DNA of 8,552 bases from an uncultured Oscillospiraceae bacterium. Its GTDB lineage: Bacteria > Bacillota > Clostridia > Oscillospirales > Oscillospiraceae. The position numbers and the translations under genes were made by a program. Within the stretch, counting starts at the first letter, position 1. Each line of letters begins with the position of its first letter. Under the pieces are notes generated by a model that made no database searches, was not told the DNA's origin, and saw nothing but the letters and a program-made list of their open reading frames with translations. The stretch is taken from NCBI GenBank assembly GCA_937915075.1, contig CALDMA010000155.1, positions 1 to 8,552 on the forward strand, given 5' to 3'. Below are positions 1 to 5,888 of the stretch, piece by piece.

Positions 1-54
1 CTGCTCTGCTAATTCGTCAATCACATACATGGGATCATTTTGCTTCACCTTCAT
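1..54 (-). CDS. N-terminal fragment of an unidentified protein (runs off left edge)
   Basis: Reading leftwards from an ATG at 52-54, 18 codons remain open to the window edge and give MKVKQNDPMYVIDELAEQ. The start is supported by a GGAGGAGG ribosome binding site just upstream (about 56-64) and by a near-consensus promoter at 101-129 that would give a leader of roughly 40 nt. A second in-frame ATG lies at residue 9, but the ribosome binding site fits the first one. The visible part is hydrophilic, with no signal peptide or membrane segment. The gene begins a new transcription unit after the terminator at 201-232. The fragment is too short to name a family, and I do not recognise it. Confidence 0.75.
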   Translation of the reverse strand, partial: MKVKQNDPMYVIDELAEQ

Positions 55-100
55 TGCCCTCCTCCACAAGATATCATATGTTTATCCTCTCATCCTTTTT

Positions 101-129
101 ATTATAACATTGCCACTCAAGCTTTTCAA
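101..129 (-). promoter_or_regulatory. Near-consensus vegetative promoter for the left-edge gene
   Basis: On the minus strand the -35 box TTGAAA (124-129) and the -10 box TATAAT (101-106) are separated by exactly 17 bases. A TG one base upstream of the -10 makes it an extended -10. Transcription would start near 94 and produce a leader of about 40 nt before the ATG at 54. It matches the housekeeping sigma-A consensus with a single mismatch in the -35. A dyad, GCCAT-N5-ATGGC at 133-147, lies immediately upstream of the -35 and could bind a regulator, though this is inference. Confidence 0.8.
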
Positions 130-200
130 GAAGCCATATGCTATGGCATCTGCGGCCGATAGCAATACATACTGAAAAAGAATGCACTCAGCCTCTCTGT

Positions 201-232
201 ACAAAAAGGCCGCCTTTCGGCAGCCTTTTTGT
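201..232 (-). terminator. Strong intrinsic terminator
   Basis: A 14-bp inverted repeat (201-214 with 219-232) encloses a four-base loop. Read on the minus strand, the loop is GAAA closed by C-G, a GNRA tetraloop, and the one imperfect position becomes a G·U pair. On the plus strand that position is a C·A mismatch, so the minus strand is favoured. The stem has a five-base A run on one side and a five-base T run on the other, so it could stop transcription both ways. It sits downstream of the last gene of the main series and upstream of the promoter at 101-129, which suits the end of the operon. Confidence 0.85.
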
Positions 233-234
233 AT

Positions 235-413
235 ATGATTAGGAGATTGAATGAAAAGAAGTTTTGCCTCTTGCAAGTATTAAAATACCATGTACTTGTT
301 AAGCAAACCAGTCAATATTGTTACGAAAGGCTTAAATCTTCTTTTATACTATTAGCCGAAGGGGAGCCACATGTGTGACTCCCCTTCGCATTGGTAGACT
401 GTGAAGCGGGGCA
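235..413. other. Non-coding A+T-rich spacer
   Basis: No open reading frame with convincing coding character was found between the terminator and the stop codon of the 77-residue gene. About 120 bases (235-356) are markedly richer in A and T than the genes. The only structure seen is the hairpin at 357-388 and a weak palindrome, GTATT-AA-AATAC, near 278-289. I looked for tRNA-like folds, tandem repeats and a good promoter on either strand and found none. A ten-codon reading frame with a good ribosome binding site at 251-283 on the plus strand is probably fortuitous. Confidence 0.6.
357..388 (-). terminator. Stem-loop after the last gene of the main series, no U-run
   Basis: Positions 357-370 pair with 375-388 around a four-base loop. 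Ten outer base pairs are perfect, and one inner position pairs as G·U on the minus strand but mismatches on the plus strand. The stem lies about 25 bases past the stop codon at 414-416, which suits a transcript end. However, the minus strand continues with GCTAATAG instead of a U-run, so it may be a weak terminator, or a 3'-end stabiliser backed up by the true terminator at 201-232. Confidence 0.55.
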
Positions 414-647
414 TCAGCGCGGCTGCGGATATTGCCTGCGCAGCCATGCCTCCACCGTTTCGATGGCGCGGACAGCGTTCACATCCTCCGCTCCATTTGA
501 GAGGAAGCTCTCTCCGCGATATACGCAGCCATCTTTCTCATGCAGATCTTCCGCATGCATCAGACGGCGCAGCTGAGTGATGACTTCTTCTGCTGTCAGT
601 GATACATGGATCCCTGACAGCTTGTTCGTATCAATTGTGAGTTTCAT
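414..647 (-). CDS. Hypothetical protein, 77 residues
   Basis: I do not recognise this protein. It begins MKLTIDTNKL at an ATG (645-647), preceded by a purine-rich GGGGGA ribosome binding site about five bases away. It is small and soluble, with no membrane segment or signal peptide. The middle (about residues 18-35) looks helical and basic (EEVITQLRRLMHA), and a second helix near the end (about 58-73) reads VRAIETVEAWLRR. It is the last gene of the minus-strand series, 75 bases after the 213-residue gene and just before the hairpin at 357-388. The base composition and the ribosome binding site support a real gene. A small DNA- or protein-binding accessory factor is possible but unsupported. 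Confidence 0.7.
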   Translation of the reverse strand: MKLTIDTNKLSGIHVSLTAEEVITQLRRLMHAEDLHEKDGCVYRGESFLSNGAEDVNAVRAIETVEAWLRRQYPQPR

Positions 648-722
648 TTTTAGTCCCCCATGCTTTGTTAAGAGATTTCTGTGAATGCCCTGACGGCAGA
701 TGCAGGTATACTGTGCCTACAC

Positions 723-1364
723 TTAAAAGAATGTGTTGGAGCCTTCCTTAGATACCGGAGGATCCGGCTGCGCCTGCTGTGCCGATGCGTTTGCAGAGCC
801 GTGCAGATAATGTGCGGTCAGCCATGCCTGATAATGCGTTCGCGTCATCAACATCAATTCGCTGAACAGCTCAAAGGTCATGCTGACAGAGACATGGTTT
901 TCTGGATTTTTCCCAAAGCGTGGGACAATCAGCCCCTTGGCGTTGGTCTCTCCGGGTCCGCTGTCGGCTACGAAAAGGAGGTCCGTCTTGCTGCCGCAGA
1001 CAAGCTGTGCCGTACGCGATAGACTTTTCCCATCCGCCCGTGTGCGGCCATAGTGTGCAAGCTTTTCTGCAGAGGTGCCGCCAAGGCACTGATAGAGCGG
1101 TGTGTTGTCACCGTTTTTCTTTTTGCTCTGCATCAGATAGCGCAGTTCTCCGCCCGTCAGCTTTCGGCACAGCTCCAGCACCTCGGCAATATCGATGTAT
1201 ATCTGAATGCTATTGGTCTGCCGCTGACCGGACGGCTTGCTGAGATCATAGGAGGCGAAGGTAAAATGCGCTTTTCCGATCGCGAAGGCATCGCTCAGGC
1301 TTTCCACAAAACAGCTGCGTGCGTCGATGCGGATGATCTGACTGCGGTTGCGGTCATCACTCAT
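723..1364 (-). CDS. Conserved-looking hypothetical protein, 213 residues, with disordered C-terminal tail
   Basis: The start is ATG at 1362-1364 (MSDDRNRSQI), with GGAGGA about six bases upstream. It overlaps the stop of the preceding YkgJ gene by eight bases, which suggests translational coupling. An open frame continues upstream to 1469 but lacks a ribosome binding site and lies inside the YkgJ gene. Residues 1-188 look like one or two compact mixed domains with regularly spaced charged strands, including QIYIDIAEVLELC (54-66), KSLSRTAQLVCG (113-124), LFVADSGPGE (130-139) and GKNPENHVSVSMTF (151-164). Residues 189-213 form a Q/A/P-rich tail without predicted structure that ends in NTFF. I recall similar proteins of unknown function in conjugative elements of Clostridia but cannot name a domain. 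The tail layout recalls single-strand DNA-binding proteins, although the acidic tip is absent. Confidence 0.85.
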   Translation of the reverse strand: MSDDRNRSQIIRIDARSCFVESLSDAFAIGKAHFTFASYDLSKPSGQRQTNSIQIYIDIAEVLELCRKLTGGELRYLMQSKKKNGDNTPLYQCLGGTSAEKLAHYGRTRADGKSLSRTAQLVCGSKTDLLFVADSGPGETNAKGLIVPRFGKNPENHVSVSMTFELFSELMLMTRTHYQAWLTAHYLHGSANASAQQAQPDPPVSKEGSNTFF

Positions 1365-2091
1365 GGCTGTCCTCCTTCCACAGGGAGGGCAGATGTTCCA
1401 GCGCATCAATGAGCCTGTCCGTATTTTTTTGGAACTGCTCCCGAAAGTCCTTTTGCACGTCATAGTCAAGATACATGGCCTGATATGTGATGGACCAGAT
1501 CAGCTCCATCGACTGCTCCGGCAGCATTTTCTCCAGTTCGATCAGTTGCTGCCGCACCTTGAGCAGTACCTTCTGCCATGCGAGAAAATCCTCGTCTTGG
1601 ACGGGGATCCCGAAGCTCTCCACCCATTCCCGTACGGTGTGTTCTTCGGAGGTATCCCCGCACGCAATGGGGTTGATGATATACTGGATCCCTGCGCGCC
1701 CGATCGCGTCCGGATCCGCTGCTTTTTCGGCCTCCAGTTTGATCCCGCGGCCAAGCGGAAACAAGGCGCAGACAGTGGGCTTTGCCTTGTGGACAGAGCA
1801 TTTCCGATCCTTGAGCAGCGGGCACCGCTTGATAGAGCCACGCGGCTTGAGCCGTACAATGGGAACGCGGGAAGTCTCTCCCACATATACTTCACCGTAT
1901 TGTGCAACCGTATCTGCCGGAGCAAGCCCCAGTTCCTTGGAAATGTTGTAGAGGTCCTTTGCATTCAGCAAAATATCCTCCCGGTTGATGCAGCATTTCC
2001 CGCACTGGGTGCAATGAAAACGGAAATGCTCCTCTGTTCCGATACACATATCGTCGTAATGCTCTGCAATGTATTGTAATCTCTGATCCAT
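1357..2091 (-). CDS. YkgJ-family cysteine-cluster protein, 244 residues (copy 2)
   Basis: The N-terminal half carries the CxxCxxCC signature of the YkgJ/zinc- or iron-chelating family (PF03692): C27-x2-C30-x2-C33-C34. Further cysteines occur in the usual second part: C90 (RCPLL), C98 (KCSVH) and C108 (VCALFPLGR). The family is thought to bind an Fe-S cluster or a metal, but the reaction is generally unknown. The C-terminal third is helical and ends in a motif (about 206-231) shared with the neighbouring YkgJ protein, with matching Y, D, F, Q, KN and RLI-x-AL positions. The ATG at 2089-2091 has AAGGAGA eight bases upstream. The gene lies 40 bases after its paralogue and overlaps the next gene by eight bases. 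No membrane segment or signal is seen, so it is probably cytoplasmic. Confidence 0.9.
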   Translation of the reverse strand: MDQRLQYIAEHYDDMCIGTEEHFRFHCTQCGKCCINREDILLNAKDLYNISKELGLAPADTVAQYGEVYVGETSRVPIVRLKPRGSIKRCPLLKDRKCSVHKAKPTVCALFPLGRGIKLEAEKAADPDAIGRAGIQYIINPIACGDTSEEHTVREWVESFGIPVQDEDFLAWQKVLLKVRQQLIELEKMLPEQSMELIWSITYQAMYLDYDVQKDFREQFQKNTDRLIDALEHLPSLWKEDSHE

Positions 2092-2131
2092 TTTGCTTCT
2101 CCTTTTTCAAATAGAATTCGTTTTGTGCCGA

Positions 2132-2812
2132 TCATACCTGCTCTGCCAATTGCGATAGGGCAGCGATGAGCCGCTGAAGATTTTTTTCGTACTGACCGAG
2201 AAACGGCCGTTCCAAATTGAAGTCAGAATACTTATATCGCCAGAACAGGAGCATTGCCTGCTGCCGGCGTGTTTCGGGGATCCGGCGCATAAGCCTTGCG
2301 ATCTCCGGTGCGGAACCAAGATCCAGCCGGAGAAAAGTCCTGTCTTCCGCAGTGAACCATCGTTTCATCCATGACTTCACATGGACAGAAGGCCCTTTGA
2401 AGTGGTGTAGCTTTTCCCGGCTCACCAGATACTCCGGCTGCCCGTTATCGCCGATTCCGGCAACGAACGGATAGATCCGGCAGGTCCTTGGCTTTTCCTT
2501 GTGTACCACGCACCGATTTCCCTGCAGGAAGATACATGCGTCATCTTTACCGGTGACTTTCAGCATGAGCATGAAATACCCACATTCGTCCAGCAGGGCG
2601 AGTTCAGTGTAGCGCTCAACGAAATCGTCCATGCAGACGATCTCTTTATTCCGCGTCCGCAACAGCTGTGTCAGCCGAAAGGCGTCCAGACTTTCCACAG
2701 GGACGCTTTGCCGGACATGGCGGCAGCATTCACCGCAGCAGGTGCAGCGAAAGGGTATCCTGTCACAAGAGGATACTCTATGTGTTGTTGCTAAAACCTC
2801 TTCGATGTTCAT
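2132..2812 (-). CDS. YkgJ-family cysteine-cluster protein, 226 residues (copy 1)
   Basis: This is a second YkgJ-type protein with the cluster C23-x2-C26-x2-C29-C30, followed by C93 (ACIFL), C101 (RCVVH) and C111 (TCRIYPF). This is the expected order for the family, presumably binding iron-sulfur or another metal. Residues 194-219 match the C-terminus of the neighbouring YkgJ protein without gaps (11 of 26 identical by eye), so the two genes probably arose by duplication and then diverged widely. The ATG at 2810-2812 follows AAAGGAGA with eight bases between. A perfect 14-bp hairpin ends only a few bases before that ribosome binding site, so the gene may be set off from the upstream genes by attenuation or mRNA processing. 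The physiological role is unknown. Confidence 0.9.
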   Translation of the reverse strand: MNIEEVLATTHRVSSCDRIPFRCTCCGECCRHVRQSVPVESLDAFRLTQLLRTRNKEIVCMDDFVERYTELALLDECGYFMLMLKVTGKDDACIFLQGNRCVVHKEKPRTCRIYPFVAGIGDNGQPEYLVSREKLHHFKGPSVHVKSWMKRWFTAEDRTFLRLDLGSAPEIARLMRRIPETRRQQAMLLFWRYKYSDFNLERPFLGQYEKNLQRLIAALSQLAEQV

Positions 2813-2834
2813 TATGCTATTCTCCTTTTAGAAG

Positions 2835-2866
2835 GCATGAGGAGCCGGATCTCCGGCTCCTCATGC
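2835..2866 (-). other. Perfect 14-bp stem-loop between the YodL gene and the first YkgJ gene
   Basis: GCATGAGGAGCCGG (2835-2848) is followed by the four-base loop ATCT and its exact complement (2853-2866). On the minus strand the stem is followed by CTTCTAAAAGGAG, so it lacks a U-run and ends about six bases before the ribosome binding site of the YkgJ gene. It could be an inefficient terminator, an RNase-protection or processing element, or a translational control element. If the YodL frame is shifted as proposed, the stem begins just five bases after the new stop codon. Confidence 0.7.
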
Positions 2867-2897
2867 TTGTGCTATAACGCCCGAATTTCTTTTGTGA

Positions 2898-3224
2898 TCA
2901 GCGTCCAGTTCGGCTTTTTTCAAAGCAGATCCGCTTGAATCCGATCGGCTCGCAGAAATAGAACTCACTCTCTCCTGACGCAGGAAATATCTCCACCACA
3001 TCGGAGACTGAGAGTGACCGCCCCTTGTAACCCAGCGGGTGTGCCGCATTGAAAATATAAAAGATATCTTCTAATGTTTCTGCAGCAACCTCTCCGGTAT
3101 AGACGCAGTCGTAAAGTTCTGCGGGGATGCGTCCGCCACCGGCAGAAGTCATGTGTTCCAAACTCCGAAACGCAAGGCGATTGGCATCGCGCTCTATTGC
3201 GATCTGATAGATGGAAATTTTCAC
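2898..3224 (-). CDS. YodL-like domain protein, 108 residues, possible frame disruption near the end
   Basis: The sequence fits the YodL-like domain (PF14191) found in many accessory proteins of gut Firmicutes. It starts VKISIYQI, has LAFRSLEHM near 18-25 and VYTGEV at 41-46, then LEDIFYIFN, the family hallmark GRSLSVSDVVEIF (68-80) and FYFCEPIGFK (88-97). Its function is unknown. The GTG start (3222-3224) is chosen because the domain begins exactly there, GAGGGG lies upstream, and the GTGA forms a four-base overlap with the stop of the preceding gene. An upstream in-frame ATG at 3293 would sit inside that gene. After residue 103 the frame reads only SRTGR before stopping, whereas a -1 shift at the A6 run (2915-2920) gives a more natural 14-residue tail ending at 2872. 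Confidence 0.85.
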   Translation of the reverse strand: MKISIYQIAIERDANRLAFRSLEHMTSAGGGRIPAELYDCVYTGEVAAETLEDIFYIFNAAHPLGYKGRSLSVSDVVEIFPASGESEFYFCEPIGFKRICFEKSRTGR

Positions 3225-3649
3225 GACAACATCCCCTCTTTCAGGTGCAGATCCTCTGTGCCCATGCTTTGCAGCCGATATGGCTCTTCGCACTGCGGGT
3301 CTTCCGGGAAGCAGTAATGCCGATCCGGAATGATCACGCGCAGTACCTTGCGCCCCGTTTCCTGAAACTCATCCAGGCGGATGTCACAGTCTGCATAGAT
3401 GCCGGAAACATATCTTCCGTGGCAAAAGCGTTCTCCGTCTTGAACGCGGCATCCCAATGTGTTGAGGATCCGCGCAATCTCACGGGGCGGAAGGCTCAGA
3501 ACGATCTGAAAGTCCAGATGTCCGTACTTCTCCATCCCATGGGTATGCGCGTTGCAGGCGTAGGGCAGGAAGCCAGTTTCCTCTTTTCCACATTCATCGC
3601 AAGCACCGTTTGCGGCAAGATGGATGATCCAGTCGATATTGTTGCTCAT
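3221..3649 (-). CDS. DUF4262-like protein, 142 residues
   Basis: The central part (about residues 30-95) resembles DUF4262 (PF14081). It has an aromatic/His-rich segment NAHTHGMEKYGH (33-44), then FQIVLSLP, a helix REIARILNTLG (56-66) and VQDGERF (69-75), followed by a strand-rich C-terminal half with RVIIPDRHYCFPEDP. A CxxC pair at C17 and C20 could bind a metal. The function of the family is not established. The ATG at 3647-3649 is preferred over one four codons upstream because GAGG lies six bases before it, whereas the upstream ATG overlaps that site. It begins eight bases after the 64-residue gene and ends in a GTGA overlap with the YodL gene, so the three are probably translated together. 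The family call is from memory and by eye. Confidence 0.85.
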   Translation of the reverse strand: MSNNIDWIIHLAANGACDECGKEETGFLPYACNAHTHGMEKYGHLDFQIVLSLPPREIARILNTLGCRVQDGERFCHGRYVSGIYADCDIRLDEFQETGRKVLRVIIPDRHYCFPEDPQCEEPYRLQSMGTEDLHLKEGMLS

Positions 3650-3657
3650 GCTGCACC

Positions 3658-3852
3658 TCATACTTTCTGAATGGAATACACGCTGTTGCGTGTTTCAATC
3701 ACAGTTACTTTTTGGGTATCCAGAAGAATGGCACAGACTGCCGATGTCCTGCGATATCCGCCGGCTTCCGCGATCAACGCAGGGCAGCCAAGCTGCACGG
3801 GCCGCAGGAGTTTTCCTGTCAGATGGATCTCGATCTTAGCCGCAACAGCCAT
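3658..3852 (-). CDS. Small hypothetical protein, 64 residues
   Basis: I do not recognise a named family. The protein starts MAVAAKIEIH and appears entirely beta-strand rich: KIEIHL, RPVQLGCPALIAEAGG, TSAVCAILL, KVTVIET. A small barrel or sandwich is plausible. The ATG (3850-3852) is preceded by AAGGGGG and lies within the last codons of the upstream 267-residue gene, with an overlap of 17 bases in a different frame. The DUF4262-like gene begins eight bases after its stop. The dense packing and good ribosome binding site support a real gene despite its size. Proteins with a similar RPVxLGCPA pattern occur, as I recall, in other mobile elements of gut bacteria, but I can give no function. Confidence 0.75.
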   Translation of the reverse strand: MAVAAKIEIHLTGKLLRPVQLGCPALIAEAGGYRRTSAVCAILLDTQKVTVIETRNSVYSIQKV

Positions 3853-4639
3853 CGCGTTCGCCCCCTTCCAGAATGCAGCGCATCTCGCGCAGGGCGTCCG
3901 TCAGGTCGGCGGAAAAGTCTTCCCAATCTGACAAAAATGTGGAGAGTGACGCCGGATCATGAAGGACCGCGTCGTCCAACACCAGTATCTCATACTCTTC
4001 CTCGTCCATGCTGTTGTAGGGAAGACTCAGATAGCCGTCCTTTGTGACCAGGATAAACGCACCGGCGTGGATCCCGTCGCTGATGGGATAGCGCCAGCAC
4101 AGCTCATTCCCGTGCGCGGTATAATAGCGCAGCCGGATATCACTGAGTGCGCAGTCAGTGCCGCCATGGTCTTTCAGGTACTCCAGGACCTCTCTTGCCG
4201 ACAGCAGTGCATCCGCATTGAGTTTTCTCAGTAGGCCGCTCCCTGTGTAAGGCCGCGTTTCCGTGCTGACAACACCGATCAGCCAAAGAGCATCGTCCTC
4301 AACCAACTCGCAGTTCCAGTCCGCCTGTAATGCGGCTTTCAAAAGAAGCGAGCCCAGTGTCATGCCAAATCCGTGTACGGCCTCTGAGTCCTCCGGCAGC
4401 GTTTCCCGGCGGGTTTCCGCATCTGCCTGTACGGCATCCAGCAGCCGATTCAGATCAGCGACCAAAAACAGGCCGTGCAACGCCCGTGCGCCCCAGTATC
4501 CCTGATCCTCCGGCCATACCCGCAAAAGAAACCTGTGGTCAAGGATCGCCTTGATTTGATCCGACAGCAGCCTTGCGATATCATCCCATGCAAAGCGGTA
4601 TGTTTCGTACGCCCGGCTTTTGTCAATCAATTTTTCCAT
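3836..4639 (-). CDS. Hypothetical protein, 267 residues, acidic C-terminus
   Basis: I do not recognise this protein. The start is MEKLIDKSRA at 4637-4639, preceded by AAAGGGAG at good distance. The frame is open further upstream to 4855, but that part overlaps the preceding gene and has no ribosome binding site. The N-terminal 105 residues look all-helical (e.g. WDDIARLLSDQIKAIL, 18-33; LHGLFLVADLNRLLDAV, 54-70). The middle has strands and helices, and the last 60 residues are acidic (MDEEEYEILVLDDAVL, 211-226; FLSDWEDFSADLTDALREM, 235-253). There is no signal or membrane segment. It overlaps the preceding gene by 17 bases and the next gene by 17 bases, so it sits in the middle of a coupled cassette. 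Confidence 0.85.
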   Translation of the reverse strand: MEKLIDKSRAYETYRFAWDDIARLLSDQIKAILDHRFLLRVWPEDQGYWGARALHGLFLVADLNRLLDAVQADAETRRETLPEDSEAVHGFGMTLGSLLLKAALQADWNCELVEDDALWLIGVVSTETRPYTGSGLLRKLNADALLSAREVLEYLKDHGGTDCALSDIRLRYYTAHGNELCWRYPISDGIHAGAFILVTKDGYLSLPYNSMDEEEYEILVLDDAVLHDPASLSTFLSDWEDFSADLTDALREMRCILEGGERDGCCG

Positions 4640-5135
4640 ACTCTGACTCCCTTTCTGGCCGATATGACCCATAGTACTGTGTGTCTTCCCTGTCGGAAGT
4701 GTAGGCTCCGATGCAAAGCTCATGACAGTGGCTGTGCTCCGGATTGTATTCTGCAAAGCAGATAAGCTCATCCGGCTTGCCATCCTGCAGAAGATACAGA
4801 TTGATGGCTGGATAAGTCTCGTCTGCATAAGTGACGGCACGCAGCCGCGTGCCATCCGGCAGAGAAAGCGTGATGTGTGGATATGAAGTGGTGTCCGGCA
4901 CCGGTGTGTCCGAAAGGGAGAACCGCTTTCGTCCTGGTTTCCCGTTTTCAGCGAATCGCTCCCGTGCCCGGTCCAGTTCTACCTGCAGCGCCGTGAAAAT
5001 CTGCTCAACAGCATCATCGTCATAGGCGTAGGTATTTGTTCCGGAACAGTTGCCGAGAAGCCGCAGCATCCGGATAAGTTTGTTGACGCGCGCCTCCGCT
5101 ACACGGCGGAAACGGGCCTCTTTGGTTTCCTTCAT
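4623..5135 (-). CDS. Hypothetical two-part protein, 170 residues
   Basis: The ATG at 5133-5135 has AAGGAGG seven bases upstream and overlaps the stop of the previous gene as ATGA. Residues 1-62 form a basic helical module (FRRVAEARVNKLIRMLRLLG, then YAYDDDAVEQIFTALQVEL). It resembles a short module I recall from many plasmid and conjugative-element proteins, sometimes written VNKALKAIRLIGNLS, with no assigned function. Residues 84-160 form a separate strand-rich part: HITLSLPDGTRLRAVTYADE, then INLYLLQDGKPDELICFAEY and HELCIGAYTSD. There is no catalytic motif I can point to. The C-terminal codons overlap the next gene by 17 bases. The module similarity is from memory, and the two-domain reading is inference from composition. 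Confidence 0.85.
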   Translation of the reverse strand: MKETKEARFRRVAEARVNKLIRMLRLLGNCSGTNTYAYDDDAVEQIFTALQVELDRARERFAENGKPGRKRFSLSDTPVPDTTSYPHITLSLPDGTRLRAVTYADETYPAINLYLLQDGKPDELICFAEYNPEHSHCHELCIGAYTSDREDTQYYGSYRPERESEYGKID

Positions 5136-5875
5136 TTTGCAGCCTCCTTGTTTTCTACGCATTTCACTGCAAATGCGCATTTACACGCGGAGAAAAACGC
5201 GTGATTGACTGCCAGATACTTTTGCGCTTCGGCCTCTGTTCTGAACTTTTTTACGCACTCTGCCTGTGCGATCAGTGTCGCCCAGACGCGGCGGCTGCTG
5301 CGTTTAACAAAGATACCTTGTTCAGACTGCAGGACATAGTAGCGGTCAAGCGCACTAAAATCAAATGGCTGTTTCCTGCCGGATGTTTTCGGATAGAAAA
5401 TATGCCGGTCATCGGCAAAGCCGATGCTGATGTGGGCGCTCTCCCGCTGTTCCAGCAGAGACAGCAATTCTGCAGTTGAAGCAATGGAAGCCTTTGACCA
5501 GTTCCGTTCATAGTCGATAACGACAACGGAATTGCCGTATGCGCGATATTCCTCTACTGTGTGGGCAGACTTGAGTCCGGCCAGTATCCAGCGTTCGAAT
5601 TCACCTATCTCAAATGCGCGATTTCGGCTTTTACATGTCCCGCCACGATTTTCTGTGTTGGCCTCCTCGTACGCCGCTGCGATCTGCTTGATTTCTTCTG
5701 CCGTGAAGGCCAGACGACCGCGGAAGGGATAGCTGAGAACTGACCAGTGCCGTTCCGGGATCTCGCGGCCGCGGCTGTCAAAGTCGTAGCAATTGGAGGA
5801 GCCATGATTGGCAACCGGAATAAAACGGTCACCTGCTCGAATGAATGCTTTTGCATAGAAGATCTCACTGCTCAT
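5132..5875 (-). CDS. Hypothetical protein, 247 residues
   Basis: This protein is not recognised as a named family. It starts MSSEIFYAKAFIRAGDRFIP at 5873-5875 with GAGGAGG eight bases upstream. Residues 1-55 are strand-rich with many aromatic residues. Residues 58-73 are a helix, and 84-113 (SRNRAFEIGEFERWILAG onward) look like a mixed segment. A second strand-rich block follows (HISIGFADDRHIFYP, 148-162). Residues 178-221 (YYVLQSEQGIFVKRSSRRVW then KKFRTEAEAQKYL) resemble a small repeated-type module that I have seen in phage and mobile-element proteins, without known function. The end contains clustered cysteines C231, C233 and C239. It lies 13 bases after the DUF4241-like gene and shares an ATGA overlap with the next gene. 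Confidence 0.85.
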   Translation of the reverse strand: MSSEIFYAKAFIRAGDRFIPVANHGSSNCYDFDSRGREIPERHWSVLSYPFRGRLAFTAEEIKQIAAAYEEANTENRGGTCKSRNRAFEIGEFERWILAGLKSAHTVEEYRAYGNSVVVIDYERNWSKASIASTAELLSLLEQRESAHISIGFADDRHIFYPKTSGRKQPFDFSALDRYYVLQSEQGIFVKRSSRRVWATLIAQAECVKKFRTEAEAQKYLAVNHAFFSACKCAFAVKCVENKEAAK

Positions 5876-5888
5876 ATACCTGTCCTCC

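Noticed and set aside
82..276. 64-codon open frame on the minus strand
   Set aside because: It reads straight through the terminator hairpin and overlaps the promoter at 101-129. It has no good ribosome binding site and ordinary non-coding composition.
251..283. Ten-codon frame MKRSFASCKY on the plus strand with AGGAG five bases upstream
   Set aside because: The ribosome binding site is well placed, but there is no promoter of proper spacing on the plus strand and no gene downstream for a leader peptide to control. It is most likely chance.
318..350. Possible plus-strand promoter TTGTTA ... TATACT
   Set aside because: The spacing is 21 bases, too long for a normal sigma-A promoter. No plus-strand gene follows.
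1365..1469. N-terminal extension of the 213-residue protein
   Set aside because: It lies fully inside the YkgJ coding region, lacks a ribosome binding site, and its residues look like out-of-frame sequence. The ATG at 1364 has a strong site.
1348..2079. 243-codon open frame on the plus strand
   Set aside because: It is antisense to the YkgJ gene, whose cysteine motifs and ribosome binding site are clear. The predicted product has no family features.
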